Positions 1 to 14,000 of a DNA stretch of 64,000 nucleotides are shown piece after piece; position 1 is the stretch's first letter; each line of letters begins with the position of its first letter. The translations under genes and the position numbers were made by a program. Origin of the DNA: Trochalopteron elliotii (lineage: Eukaryota; Chordata; Aves; Passeriformes; Leiothrichidae); the NCBI GenBank assembly GCA_024734555.1, contig JANPWX010019221.1, forward strand, positions 156,719 through 220,718, given 5' to 3'. The notes under the pieces were generated by a model that saw nothing but the letters and a program-made list of their open reading frames with translations, made no database searches and was not told the origin of the DNA.

Positions 1-2012
1 TAAGCATTTTTATGTCTAAGGAGAGCCCATCCAGATATATATTTTGATTTGAGAAGAAGGATAGTACTGGTTTGTTTGTGATTTTCATACTGATCAAAAA
101 CTACCTATCATTTTCCTAGTTATAAAATGATACCATATCACATCAATAATGAAGTAAGAAAATGGGATAAGCTCTTTTTTCCACCAAAAATGAATACTAA
201 CAAACCATGATAAATAATTGCTGAGCATTCTGACAGTGTGCAGGAACTCTCTATGTTGTGAAAAAAGGTATTTAAAATTTTTCAAATGTCAGAAGTAAGT
301 TTGGGATTTTTTAAAATCACTTTTAGTTAAAAACATAATAGACGAACTTTGTCATAATCTGTTTGAGGAAGGAAGTTGAATGCAATCAAAAAAACCTCCT
401 GAACTTCCAGCTAACCAGAGCTAAATCAAGGCTATTTGTGTTTTGTTTATGCACACAAACAAGAACATTGATCTCTCATAGTTCTGAATTCAGGTCCTAT
501 CCTCTATTAATTTAGAGAGAAATAGCTGATTAGAGGAATATCAGCATGGAATGTCATGCATTTCCTAAGTTGCTATCATTGCTGGCAACATCTCCAGATG
601 AATCATCATCATAATGAGTAGAAATTGCTTAAAAATAAGAATTCTGACTTACTTTGTGCTGGATTAACATTTTTGAAAGAATAAAAATAGGAAAATAAAA
701 ATCTCAAAATACAGTATGAGCTGCAACATGCTGTGTTATGGACAGACCTGGTTGAAGAATTTTTTACAAAATAAATTTTCAGAGAATTATGTTGTTCCAT
801 TGACATGTAAAATTATTGGAGTTATTTGCTGACATGGAAAGACCATTTAAGAACATGAGTAAGTAAATTCTTAGTCTAAATTATAATAATTTAAAAGTTG
901 TCTGATAGCATGATTGGTGCTAAGGTCTTCTTTGAAACATTCCAAGGTCAAATAGGGGAATAAGTATTTCTACTAAATGTGTTTCTCATTGTTTTTAGGT
1001 AATGATTTGATAAAATCATGCTGTGAATTACTGTAGCTGCACTTTCCAAATAATCTTAAAATCCTGAATTGAAACCCCCATAAAACTACATAGATGATAT
1101 TTTAAATTTATAGCTGGAGATGTAATCTAAACCTGAAGAGGCCTGTGATTATCAGGTTTGAGCAATCCAATATCAGTCATTGCTCTGCTATGAAATGTTC
1201 CAAAACCTGAAGGCTACATATATTCTTGAAGTCAAGATAAATGTGTGTGATAATTTTTGAAACTCCTTTTTACTGATTCTCCATATATAAATATATACCT
1301 ATACTTAACTATGTATGTATGTATATGTATATATATGTATGAATAAAAGTAGAAAGTATTATGAAGACAAGAGCTCTGTAGGGTTTGGTAGCAGGTCCAA
1401 CCCCTTCCCCAGCTATGTTTCCTTCTTTGGGCTCATCTGAACTACATAAAAGTCCCTCCTAATTCCCAGCCCGAAACATTTATACAAGAGTTTGCAGGGA
1501 ACAGCTTGGACAGCTTCCTCACAGCTGTGTTTCACAAGGAGCAGCACTTGAATTTGTTTTTACAAGTGTGTTTCTGGGAGCTTTTTATATTCCCTTCTGG
1601 TCTTTTGCACAGAGTAAAGGTTAAGATATTACCATACCCCTTGGAGTAGAAAGTATTCTGACATTCTTGTGGTCTTGATTTCTCCAGCCTACACTCTTTC
1701 AAGAAATACTAGAAATAATGAGTTTTGTTCCCTTTCAAAGGAGCTTCAAAAGAAAATCACTTCCAACTCAAAATACTTAATCATGTGGAAAAAAAAGGCT
1801 GCTGAACGGAATACCCTGAGAGACAAAGGCTAGAGAAGCATGTCGACTCTAATTCTTGCATTATTGCTTTTCATTTGAGAAAATACCTTGTCTTAATCAG
1901 CCCATACCCTGCAAAAGTTGTGCTTCAAGCTTATACGGATATGAGAAGTGTGGAAATAAGCCTCATAACCCTGTGTTTTGATTTTAACAGTTTTCAATGT
2001 TTATTTTCACAG
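1..2012 (+). other. RASGRF2: Intron of RASGRF2 (3' part)
   Basis: This AT-rich stretch ends in a good polypyrimidine/AG acceptor (ttattttcacag) at 2001-2012. I see no exon in it. A short TATG/TA-rich simple repeat lies near 1283-1345. The upstream exon is outside the window. Confidence 0.8.
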
Positions 2013-2095
2013 TGCATTGATAATATAAGGTGCAATGGATTAATGACAATAGTGTTTGAAGAAAACTCCAAAGTCACAGTGCCACATATGATCAA
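2013..2095 (+). CDS. RASGRF2: RASGRF2 exon: end of PH-linked segment
   Basis: The 83-base exon begins in phase 0 with a TGC codon after ttattttcacag and ends at CAA|gtaagtg. It encodes [12 protein letters not shown], then a [14 protein letters not shown] stretch, and ends in a split Lys codon (AA|A) completed by the exon at 4062. The sequence is highly conserved in both RasGRF paralogues and joins the PH domain to the REM domain. Confidence 0.93.
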
Positions 2096-5000
2096 GTAAG
2101 TGCAACAGAGAACAAAATACATTGTTGCATTTCTTCAATAAAAAATTTAACAAGATAAAGCATGTGTTTTAGAAAATGCGAACCTTTAGGTTAAATGAAA
2201 CTGATTCCGTATCCCAAAACATATATTTTCAAATTCCTTTCTTGGAATTGTAGGGATCACTCAGAGCGGTGAATTCTCAATTCACAGTGTTGGATCACAA
2301 CTTAGGTTTTTCTGGGTTTTGAGTATTTGGCTTCAGTTATGCCTCTGATGAATGATTTTAGTTCTCAGTTAGCTTTTCCTTGTCATCTCATAGTTTTATT
2401 GGAGACTTTAAAAAATGTCTTCAGAATTTAGGTGACTGCAGACAGGTACCATTTTCAAAGGTATTTTGTTATATTAGCCAAAGGTTTTGTTCTCCATATT
2501 TCTGTTATTTCTGTTTAAAAGTTATTTTCTCTCATGATTTTAACTGATCACATCAAAGTAGCATCATTGTTTATAGGGCTGCTTCCCTTACCTTTGGATT
2601 CTCTTGGTTATTAATTGTAATAAATAGTTTTTGTTTCTGGTGAGATATTTTCAGTACATGATTCCAGATTTTCAACACAACATGAATCTTTTATACACCT
2701 GAAATTACATGAGTTTTCCTTATTAGTATCCAATGAATATGTAAATGAATAAAACAGGGATAGACATTAAATGATTTCCTTTCTCACTATTACCTGTCAC
2801 ATCTCTTGGTTTCTCAGATGCCTTTTCTCTAGTTGTTTCCTTTCCTCTTTTTGTACTTAGAAATGGGAGAGAGAAAACATCTGGGAATGCACTGTTAGGG
2901 CACATACCTTTGATCCCTAGAAATAATGCATTTTATTGTCTTCAGCTTTATTCCAGGAACTCTCCAATGCATAAGCACTTCTGTCACCTGCTGAGTTTTA
3001 AAAGTACATTTGCCCTCTTTCAAAGTACAGCAGGACCTCAGTCCCAGTGCCAACAGAAAGGAATATTAATTCTAAAGAACATACAGACCTTCACAACAGA
3101 CACGAATTTCATGTTCTCCTTCTTAAATTTTACTTGCCTGATTTGCAGCACAGTTTGACTTTCAGAGTCAGATATCGTTGGATGATATAAACAAAAAATT
3201 GCCACTATTTGTAGGACCCAGTTTAGGAAAAAAGATTCTTTTGTTGTTGTTTCTTTTATGTAATGCAATGTAAAATTTTGTGGAATATGCTGATCTTTCT
3301 TCTGAGAAAATCCAGTAATTTTTAACAAAAAGATGGGCTGTACTGAAAGATGCTTTACTTAGTATTCATCCTGTTTATTTACAAACTAAACAAAACAGAA
3401 TTTTAGGGGAACCCCCCCCCCCATTATGTGTATGGTTATGTAAATGATTCTTGCTAAGCAAAAATTAGTTGGTTTTTGTTTTTGTTTTTTTCACTAAAAC
3501 AAAGATTCTTCTTGGTTTCTGCTTTGAAATTTGAGATGTTTTGTGCTGTTCCCTCTTTTTTCTTTTAATACAAAAAGTAATTCTTGGAGCTGAAGGCAGG
3601 TGTTAATTTGCAGGTAAGCCTTAAACCTAGCTTAAGGGGTTAATTTTGCTGGGTTGTTTTAGGATCCATTATTTTAATCTAGATAAAGCTTGATCCAAGC
3701 AGAAAACATTGCAAACAATTATTCCATACTGCGATCTTAGTAATATTGACCACTAATAGCCTGAAAGAGACAAGAGGGGACAATTCTGCCACCTGTTCCA
3801 TTTCAGGACAACAGGACTTAGATTTTCAAACCTAAGCATGATTAAGGCTTTGAAGTGTAAAACATTTGCCAAAAATAAAATTTAAGCTCCCTTAGCTATG
3901 GAAGCAGGTATCACCACAAATCCAAAATTTTCCTGCATTGATGAAACACAATTGTGCATAAATATTTGGTGCTTTTGTGTTGACTGGAACAGCTAAAGGT
4001 GTACCACTCCTTAGCCATGATCACTCATTGGTCAAATGTTCTAAATTTGACTTTTGTGTAGATCTGACGCCCGTCTTCACAGAGATGACATTGATATTTG
4101 CTTCAGCAAGACACTGAATTCCTGCAAAGTCCCACAGATCCGCTACGCGAGTGTGGAGCGCCTCTTGGAGCGGCTGACGGACCTGCGGTTCCTGAGCATC
4201 GACTTCCTCAACACCTTCCTGCACACCTACCGCATCTTCACCACCGCAGCCGTGGTCCTGGAGAAGCTCTCTGACATCTACAGGCGGCCCTTCACCTCCA
4301 TTCCTGTCAGGTGAGCACGGGGGTCCCCACCCTCCTGTCACCTTTCTGTCCCAGATTTTTGGAAGAGATAGCACAGCCTGGGTTGTTGTTTGTTTTGTGG
4401 GTGTTTTTCTTGTTATTTTCTGCTTGTAAACAATCTAAGAGAAAGGTTACTAGTGTGCAAAGAGGGCGTTAGTTTTAAGGAGGGTCCGTCTCAGCTATAT
4501 GCCCACGCTTTGAGGACTGAGTGTCACACAGATTTTGCAGTGCCATGCAGATTCGCTCGAAATTTAAGCGTTTTCACTTAAATTTGTTCAGTGTTTGCTA
4601 CCGTGTTGCTTTTTTTGTTTCTGACTCTCAGGTCTTTGGAGCTATTCTTTGCCACCAGTCAGAACAACAGAGGGGAGTACCTGGCTGACGGGAAGTCGCC
4701 ACATCTCTGCCGCAAGTTTTCCTCTCCTCCTCCCCTGTCACTCTCTAGGACCTCCTCACCCGCCAGGACCCGCAAACTGTCCCTGACCTCCCCGCTGAAC
4801 TCCAGGATCGGTGCCCTTGACCTCTCAGCTTCGTCTGTGGCCAGCAGTCCTACCTCAAACTACAGCCCGGCCACGTCCCCGCCGCCCACAGCCAGCAAGG
4901 CACCGCTGGACCTGAGCCGGGGGCTGTCGTCCCCCGAGCAGAGCCCAGGCTCGGCCGAGGATAGCCTGGAGAACCCACGCCTAGACCTCTGCAACAAGCT

Positions 5001-8000
5001 GAGGAGGAGCATCCGCAGAGGTATTCCATACCCACAGAGCACTGGAATTGAGAATGCTGCTTCCTGCTTGTTACAAATAGATGTGTGAGTTTAGACAAGT
5101 TCCTCCCATTTGCCCAGGCCTCTGGCAGCAGACAGTAGCTTTATTGAGGAGCCCCAAAACTCCCCCCTTGTTTGCAAGTTCTTTAATAATGGCTGATTTG
5201 GTCTATTATTAAATGAATTAATATCTAATAGACAGAAAACTAACAGACATAAGTCTTAAAACAAACTGATACTGCACAGGAACAAGGACAAAAAGAAAAC
5301 TGCTAGTAGGTGTGTACAGTGTGAGGTTAAAGGTACCTATTAATGTTACAACTAGTGAAGAAATAATATGACTTAGGATTCAATGTATCTTACCATCCAG
5401 TTGTTGGTGGGACACACATTGGGATCCTTTCCCGCAGTCCCCAGGGAAGTAACCACAGAATCTGTGTCCAAACTCCACGGGGAAGTCCTGAGCACTTTCA
5501 GGGTGTAGGAGGCTTCTGCCTCTGTGATAACTCATGTGTGTATAGTTTATAAACCAGTCAAGAATATTCCCTTTATCTCTTCCCATATGCACTGTCCAGA
5601 CTAAGATGTTGATTCTTAAGTGAGGCCTGAGCCCTTTTGTGTTGGAGATGACCCTTTGCTGGGCCTTTCAGCTCCTGGGTTATCTCTTCCATATCTGCAC
5701 CAACAGTCTGTGGTAGAGAACAGCAAGATACGTCCTGCCACACTGCTTCTCTGGTCAAGGCTGTGATGTGCTCTCTGTTCCCAGCGCTTTGCTGTTCCTT
5801 CCCTGGAACAGCAGCATGACAAATTCATAGGATCACAGAATGGTCTGGGTGGGAAGGGACCTTAAAGCTCATCTTGTTCCAGCCCACAGCACCTTGTCTG
5901 TTTTCACTTCAGTGTAGCGTTAAGGAAAATGGCAGGAGAGAATATTTTATGCCAGTTGTGTTTCCTGAGGTGAGAGATTTTTGAGTTGTACCATGTACTA
6001 CAGAAAGTGAAATATTAAGTTAAAAAGAAAGGCCTAACAGCTTTAACATGTTTGCATAGTGGGCTGGTTTTCCATGAAGATTCCATCTATCCAAATAAAT
6101 AATGCCTGTGATGTGCTCGGTACATCAATGACATTTGCACCAGGTGGCGTGAATGTCACCTGGCTATCCCTCCAGAAGGTACAAGTCTAAAATAGATTAA
6201 TTGCTCCTGAGCAAATGCCTGTTTCCTCTGTGGATTCTGTAAGGCACCTCAGAATAAGTTTTACTTCCAGAGGGCTGAAGTTGGTTGATAAAAACCCCTC
6301 AGTGTGGGTATCTAGGGTTGGGAGCATTGTAGTTATAGATGGCAAAGCCAGAAAGTAGCTCCAGTCTCATAGGAAACAGAAGTCGGCATTATTTCTCCTT
6401 TGGGGACAGAGGAATGATCGTCTTAATTGGAATAGAAGTTTGCAGTAATCTTTTTTTATTGTTGTTACACTAAACAAAAAATGATGCAATTTAAAAATGC
6501 TTTTTTCATTCCTAAAATCAATATTTAAAACTGGTTGTACATGGCCTGGCTTACAGTCTGAGAAACTTGATCTGTAAATCTGAGCAAAATGTAGTTCAAT
6601 TTTAGTTTCCTCTCAATTAATGAGAGGAAAGAAGAAATGGATTACCAAATACAAAGTAAGACAAATGTGATTGAAAAACTGTGTCTGCTCCCTACTGATG
6701 AATTAGTGGTGCCCTGCTAATAAATTAGATGTTTCATTATGCTGAGGGATTGGTTTTACAGAATGTTGCCTATTGTTTAACAAAAAATCCCTTTTCAACA
6801 GACAAGTTATCCACTGTAGCATTCTATGAGTCTGCCTATCAAGAGCAGGGGCTGGTGTAATCAGAATAATGTTGGGTTTTTGACCATGGGATGGTCTATA
6901 TAACACCTGATCTGCTGACACCTGATGAGAGGCGCCTCTCAGAGGGGAAAAATGCTAGAGGTTTCTAGCATCACTGATAGAGCTTTAAACCAGTGTGAAA
7001 AGGCGAAGGGACAAAACCAGGCTGGGTAGTGAGAGGCAGTGGGGTAATGCACCAAAACTTGAGGAACTGATGGGAGGTGTTGGCTACAACAGACCACAGC
7101 TGAAGTGTTTCTGTTCCAACACATACAGCATGAAGAGCAAACAAGAGGAGCTTGAATCCTTGGCCCAGTCCCAGTGATTTGACATCACTGGCATGAGTGA
7201 AACCTTGCTGGGATGAGTCTTGCCATTGTAGTGTCCTGTTGAACAGTTACAGATCTTAAGGAAGAACAGGCAGGGCAGATGATGCAGAGGGAGGCATTGT
7301 ATGTTACAGGAGGGTTGGAATATTGGGAGGGCACAACTGAAAGGCTCTTGGTAAGAATCAAGGGGCATTCAAATGATGTAGATGTCTCTGTGGGAGTTAT
7401 CAAGGCATCACTACTATAGACCTCCCAGCCCGGACTGTTGCCTTTTTCCCAACATGAAAATGAAACTCGAGATAATTTTAGTAAGGAGGTAATATGAGAG
7501 TGGATCTTTATTTGAAGGCCTTCAGGGGCAGTTATGGAAAGATGTCCACAAAAGCCTGTCTCCACAGGAGTGAGTACATTTTATAGGTGTTAGGAAATTA
7601 GTATAATTGATAAAAAGCACCAGTTAGGAGGACAAATGGTGATATAATTCTCTCCCACGTTAAGTCCCTTCTCTGGAGTCTAAGGTTACTAAAACACCTG
7701 GATGACACCTTCATATACAAGTACTAGGAGAGCTGACTAGGAAAGTTGATTTGTCTCCTTGTTAACAGAGAGGGTTACATGAGTGACATGATTGGTGGCT
7801 ATCTTTGCTACAGCAGCCACAAAGTGATTGAGTTTAAAATCTCTGTTGCTAGGAGGAAAAGCATCAGAAAATTTTCACCTTTGGACATGAGCAGAGCAGA
7901 CTTTAGGCTGCTCAGGGAAATAGTGATCAAGATCCCTGGGAAAATTCTTCTGAAGGTGCTGGGGTCCATCAGTGTGGGTCACTTTTTAGGTATCACCTCC

Positions 8001-11000
8001 TAAGGGCACAGGAAGAGGCAATTCCAAAATGTTGAAAGTCAAACATGAGACAGAATGATGAGAAAAGATGAGACAAAATGACAGAAAGATGAGACAGAAG
8101 GCTGGCTTGGCTGAGCAGGGATCTTGTTTTGGGGGTAAAGCAGAAAAGGGAGGTGTATGCCCAGCAGGAGAGGGTTGGGTGACATGGCAGGAATGCAGAG
8201 ATGGTGCTCTCCAGGGAAAAAGTTTTTGCAGCTAAAGCTGAACTGGAGTTGCAACTTGCCAGAACTGTGGGGGATGATAAAAATAGGGCTTTAAAATACA
8301 TCAGCAAAAAAACAGTGCAGAAATTACATTGGGCCATTCCAGAATGAGGGTGGTCACCTCACAAACAGAGAGTTTGACAAGACAGGGATATTTATTGTTT
8401 TCCTTGCCTCTCTTCAGCATGGGCTAAGGGAGTCCCAGTGCCCTGAGCTGAATGATCATGAATGATAAACTCACAGCTGATCCTGAAGTTGTAGGGATCT
8501 GCTGCACCAGCTGGATCCCTATAAATCTATGGGGCCTGATGGGATTCATCTGAGAATACTCGAAGAGCTGGCTGATGTCACTGTGAGGCTTCTCTAGATA
8601 TTAGAAGATTCTTGGACATCTGGAGAGGTCCCAGTTGAGTGGAAACTGGATAACATTGTCCCAATTTTCAAAAAGCACAGGAAGAGTGTCACTGGAAACT
8701 ACAGGCCCATCAGTTTTGCTTCAGTGCCTGGTAAGGTCATGGAGAAAATTATCCTGGGAAGTGTTGAAAAACACCTGGAGGCATTGTGTTACTGAAAAAT
8801 AAAACCTCCCTATAAAACCTCCCTAACGCCAGTGCAGCATTAAGCAGCAGCCATTCCTCATTCAGCTGGAGGCGTGAGGGGCTATCTCCTCTGAAACACT
8901 GTGCATGCTGACCACAGAAAAGGCTCCTGTTCACAGGCTGCATTTTACATGCATGCTCACTGATTTTCCCAGAACAAACATATATATGGTAATCATTCCC
9001 CCAAAGTCAGCAAAATATGTTCCTTCCCTTTTCACATGAGTTTGTCTGTCTCAGGAGTCTGCACAGTTGTCTGTGGATGTTGTCAGCCCTGAAGTGACAC
9101 TTGACGACCCCATGAGTTCGGTGTTACTTTCCCAAATCTGGAGCCAGTTGGGACAACCAGTGTAATTCATTATTTTGGAGATGAAAGTATATTATCCTGC
9201 TCCTCTTCTTGGTTGATGTTTAACGTGATTCCCATTATGCAGTTCCACAGGCCAGTGATTTTACAAAATAATCATTGTCTTTTCCCTACCAGCTGAGCAA
9301 ACAGGCAACAATAGGTCAGCACAGCTTCATGAGGGGAAGGTCCTGCTGGTCACACCTGAGCTCCTTCTATGACAGGGTGACACACCTGGGTGACCCAGGA
9401 GAGGCAGAAATGTGATCTTTTTGGACTTCATCAAAGCTTTTGATACAGTCTCTCCCAGGATCCATCTGGACAAACTGTCCAGCCCACAGGTGGATAAAAA
9501 CATCATGGGCAATGGGCTCATGAGGTGGGCACTGAGGATGGCAGTGACTGAGGTGACAGCAGGCTGACACCTGTCCTTGCTGGAATTCCAGGATTTTGTC
9601 CTCAGCCCTGTGCTCTTCAACATCTTCATTAGCAGCCTGGACACAGGACTCTAAGAAGTACTAAGTAAGTTTGCTGTTGACACTAAATTGGGATGAGCTG
9701 TCAACTCCCCCGAGGGCAGAGAGGCCCTGCAGAGAGAGCTCAGCAAAGAAGGGGTGGGAAATCACCAACTGTCAGGTTTAACAAGGGATTCTGCATCTGA
9801 AATGGGCACCCCTGGCTGTGTGGATGGACTGGGGAGCAAGGGGCTGGAGAGCAGCTGTGGGATGGGACCTGGGGGTCCTGCTCCATGTCCAGTTCGATCT
9901 GAGTCAGCAGTGGCCTGGAGCCAGGAGGGATATCCCTGTCCTGGGAGGTGCCAGACCCAGCATTGCTTGCTGGTGCAGCCTTGCCTCGAGTCCTGGGGAC
10001 AGTTTTGGGCACCATCCTATCAGAAAGAGCTAAAGCTGTTAGAGTGCGTCTGAAAGAGAGACATGGGGATGGCAAAGGGTCTGGAGGGGCCGTGTGAGGA
10101 GCAGCTGAGTGCACTTGGTGTGTTCAGCTGGAGCAGAGGAGCCTGAGGGCAGAGCTCAGCTGGGGCTGCTGCTTCATCCCAAGGGACAGCTCCCATCTCT
10201 GCTCCCTGTGACAGGGACAGCACCCAGGGAATGGCTGGAGCTGTGTCAGGGCAGGGTCAGGGCAGAGATCAGGAAAAGGTTCTTCCCCCAGAGGGTGCTG
10301 GGCCCTGCCCAGGCTCCCCAGGGAATGGGCACAGCCCTGAGGCTGCCCAGAGCTCCAGGAGTGTTTGGACACTGCTCCTAGGGATGCACAGGGGGGATTG
10401 TTAGGGTGTCTGTGCAGGGACAGGGGATGGACTCAATGATCCTGGTGGGTCCCTTCCAGCTCAAGATACTCTGTGATTCTGTGATCTTTGCTCATGCTTT
10501 ATACTTTCAAAAAATACTGGTTAGCTGTTGTGCATAATCATGGATATTACATATCCAGTATGCTGGATGTTTTCACATTAATTGCATAACAGACTATTTA
10601 TATATATATATATAAAATAGAGTTTTTTCTATGCAAAGTTGAGCAAGTTCTTCTGGTACACTACTTTAGCCACATTCAAACCAATGTGATGATAGAAGAA
10701 GCATATTCCAAAATATAGGCTGTGCATCAAAAATAATTGCAGACAGAAAACTGCTGTCTTAGCTGTAACATTTTTCTATGCACTGTAAAGTGAACTGGTA
10801 AAGAGCAGGTTCTGCCCAGGTGCAGGCAGTTGGCACTGTTGGAGAGTTATTCACGTTTCTCACTGTGCTCTGTTGAAGTTGGAAGCGTTACCTGGACAGC
10901 ACGAGAAACATTTGTAAATGGCCAGAATCCCATATAAATGCTAAATTGCTGTCAGTAAAGTCTCTCACCCCTTTGGGGATCTCCTGCTGAACAGCTTGCA

Positions 11001-14000
11001 CTTGGTCTGGAGGAATTTGCAGGTAGAGAGCTCTATCCTCCAGTAGAGAGTCCTTTTGTTGCCCAGCTGCATGCAGCATGTTGATGAACATGAGTAAGTT
11101 TCAAAAGAAATCTCACAAGGGGGTGGAAATGGGTAGCCCTGTTGCTCTGATGCTGCCAGAGTTCCAGAAATCAGCTCTGGCTTACTCTAAGTCCAGTAGA
11201 ACTGCACAAATTCTGTTTCTTAGGACATACTATTATGGTGATTGCTGCTCTCTATGACTGTTGCCCATTTACAGGCTGGGATTTTCACCTTCTTTGCCTA
11301 CTTTGAAAGTTGTTTGCTTTCAGAGATTTTGTTTCCCCAAATTTTTGTTTATATTTAGCTTTATATACACAATGCTTATGCTGCAAGCAGAGCTGCCATT
11401 CACATCAAATGCAGGATGTATTTTATCAGCTTGTTTTCCCTCATTTTGGAAGTAGTGTTTATCCCATTCCTTTTTTTATTCTTCTGATAAAAGAACTCCA
11501 CCATGGACTAGTCTGCTCTCCAGTGCTGTTTGGCAATTTTATTGGACAGATTTTGATTATACTTTGTTATTTAACAAGTATTATTTTCTCTGGTCATAGA
11601 AAACCTATGAGTTCAAGTACCCTTATTATGTGTGGATGTCACTGCATATTCTCCTGATTGAAAGTGCAGTTTTATCCAGCATACTTTAAAACTGACAACT
11701 TGCTGGTTTTCACCAAGTTCTTTATTTATGAGCTTTTGTGTCATTGGTACAAGACTTTCCCACTCCTTTAACTCTATCCAGAGGATAATTATTGCTGAGT
11801 TAATGGCAAAATCTCATGGCAAGTTACAGGAGCAGTACTGTTTGAAACCACTGTAAACCAAATTATCCATGATCATCAGTACTGACATTTATTCTCTTTT
11901 AAAGCAGCAGTCCTGGAATCTGTGTCAGTGGACAGGACCATTCCTGAGAGCACTTCAGTGGTGGACACTGCAGAGCTGTCCCCATGCAGGTCCCCTTCGA
12001 CCCCGCGTCACCTCCGCTACCGGCAGCCAGGAGGTGAGAGCTGACGCATCCTGGCTCTGCCAGTCACTTCAAACACAGTTTAATCACTGCACCTGTGATC
12101 TGTGCAGGACAGTAGAAAGCACTAATAATGTTTGAATCATCTGGTTTGGTTGTATTTTTCTTGTTTCTCAGGTGTTAAAAATTAAAAAAAAAACCATTAA
12201 AATGTGAAGTGTGGCTGTTAAATCTGAGCAGCAATAATGAGGAATGGAAGCATGTTGAGCTCCAGTGTGATTCATTGTTCTGAAATAGCGCAAGCACGAT
12301 GTGCCCAAGTTCAAGACTAATATTGAATCAGTCCTGTTCTCACAGAATTCTCAAGACTCTGACATATTTTTTTCAGCTGATGAGGGGACGTATTTTGGGC
12401 ACCATCTGTAATCATGAAACACACAGCACCCATTGTTGTCAATGGGGAGTGACTGTGTCTGTTTCTTTGTGTAACACTGAACATTTACAGATGGTCTCAC
12501 ATTATTCATTCCAAAATTTGAAAAAGCTGCTCAATTGAAGAGGAAAAAGAGAGATGGAGTTCCTCAAATAGTTCTCACGTGGCTCTTTGAAATCATTAGC
12601 AGGGCTGTGAGCTGCATCCACAAAGACTTAAAATGCTGCCAGCTCCTGCAGGCCAGGTTTCTGGGCACGTTTTTCATACCTGGGACTAAAACAAAAGCAG
12701 AGCATTCTTACCTGGCTAATAAGTTGCCAAGACACTTTAGATTTAAACCCATAGTAATTTTCTGTGATTGGGCACATTTCTGCAAGAAGGCGAGATTTGG
12801 GGGCTGGAAACTGTGGGCAGTGTCAAATTATCTGAGTCCTAGTTAGAGACAATGTGCACAGCACTCTCTGTAGGGAAAGTTGGATAAAATCTGCAAAAAT
12901 ATGCTCATCCTGGGCAGTGACCAGGGAAAATGTGAGAATCCAGTTATCAGAAGATGGTGAATATCCTTCATTCCCTGACATAAATTTTTGTTTAGGTTAA
13001 TTTTCTATGCCATTGTTTTTCTGTATCTCTTATTTTTTCCCCCTCTTATTTGGTTAATATTTTGTTCCTCACATTGGCAGTGTCTTAGATGTTTTTTCTA
13101 TAGCAGCATTAATTATAATGATGTGGAAATATAAACCATAAGTATGATTATGAGACTTCTATTGTCTTTCACAGAAAATAATCTGACAGTGTTAGTAAAT
13201 ACAATATTCACAAAGTTAAAAACATTAATGAAGATTCTAAGTCTTGTTGTTGGTTGATAAAAAGTTTGTAGAAGTTAATTTTTCCTGTCTTTCCCCTTTA
13301 CAGTGCAGACTGCTGACAACAGCCACTGCTCAGTGTCTCCTGCTTCTGCTTTTGCCATTGCCACAGCTGCAGCTGGGCATGGGAGCCCGCCAGGTGAGGG
13401 GGTGTGCTGTGCACAGACAGGTGACTCACAGGTTCTCAGGAGGTGAACATTCCTCAAGAGCAGACCTCTGTGTTCTCATAAGCAAATGCTCAGGTTGGAT
13501 GGGCCTTGGAGCAACCTGGTCTACTGGGAGGTGTCCCTGCCCATGGCAGGGTGGAAAGTGGGTATTTTTAAGGTCTTTTCTAAACCTGTTGGTTGATTTC
13601 TTAATATTTCTAATCCAGTCTATTACTGGAAGATTAATATTTCACATGTATGTGATCTGCTAAGCATCCAGATAATATCTTTCTTGTTTGGATTTTTTTT
13701 AAATTCACTTACAATTTAAGATTTTATTTTTTTAAATGAGATTTTCTATATCCAAAGGTGGTATGCAGTTTTACTTATTGTGAATGTATACTGCATACTT
13801 CTTGGAAAGCGACTACTTACTGAAGGTATTTAGTGCAACATAAAATATTTAAGTTTTGAATGTGCTGCTTATCTTGCTGTGTACCCTTTGACATATTAAC
13901 ATCTTCCACTAACAGGGTCCCCTCATAGGTCATATCACAAATAACAATTTTTTTAAAGTCTACAGAATCAATTTCCCTTTGGCTCGACACACTTAAATCC

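Larger units (their letters stand above)
6960..10485 (+). mobile_element. CR1 LINE, near full length, broken, with nested insertions
   Basis: Three segments carry degenerate CR1 pol coding sequence in the plus direction. Around 7120-7430 there is an endonuclease-start signature ([12 protein letters not shown]) and a cysteine/tyrosine-rich stretch. Around 7746-8790 come the endonuclease-to-RT linker ([14 protein letters not shown]) and the RT start ([20 protein letters not shown]). Around 9295-10485 lie RT motif A ([14 protein letters not shown]), later RT sequence and the 3' UTR, ending in the CR1 tail (tctgtgattctgtgatc). The frame is interrupted by stops and indels, so the element is dead. 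Two intervals, about 7433-7745 and 8797-9290, do not look like CR1 and seem to be later insertions. Confidence 0.85.
5021..11907 (+). other. Intron (6.9 kb) rich in mobile elements
   Basis: The intron holds LTR-like copy A, a CR1 3' fragment, unique sequence from about 5900 to 6950, and a broken long CR1 at 6960-10485. Sequence from 10486 to 11900 shows a TA dinucleotide run near 10595-10614 and nothing else recognisable. The donor is gtattc and the acceptor is ttaaagcag. Confidence 0.8.
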
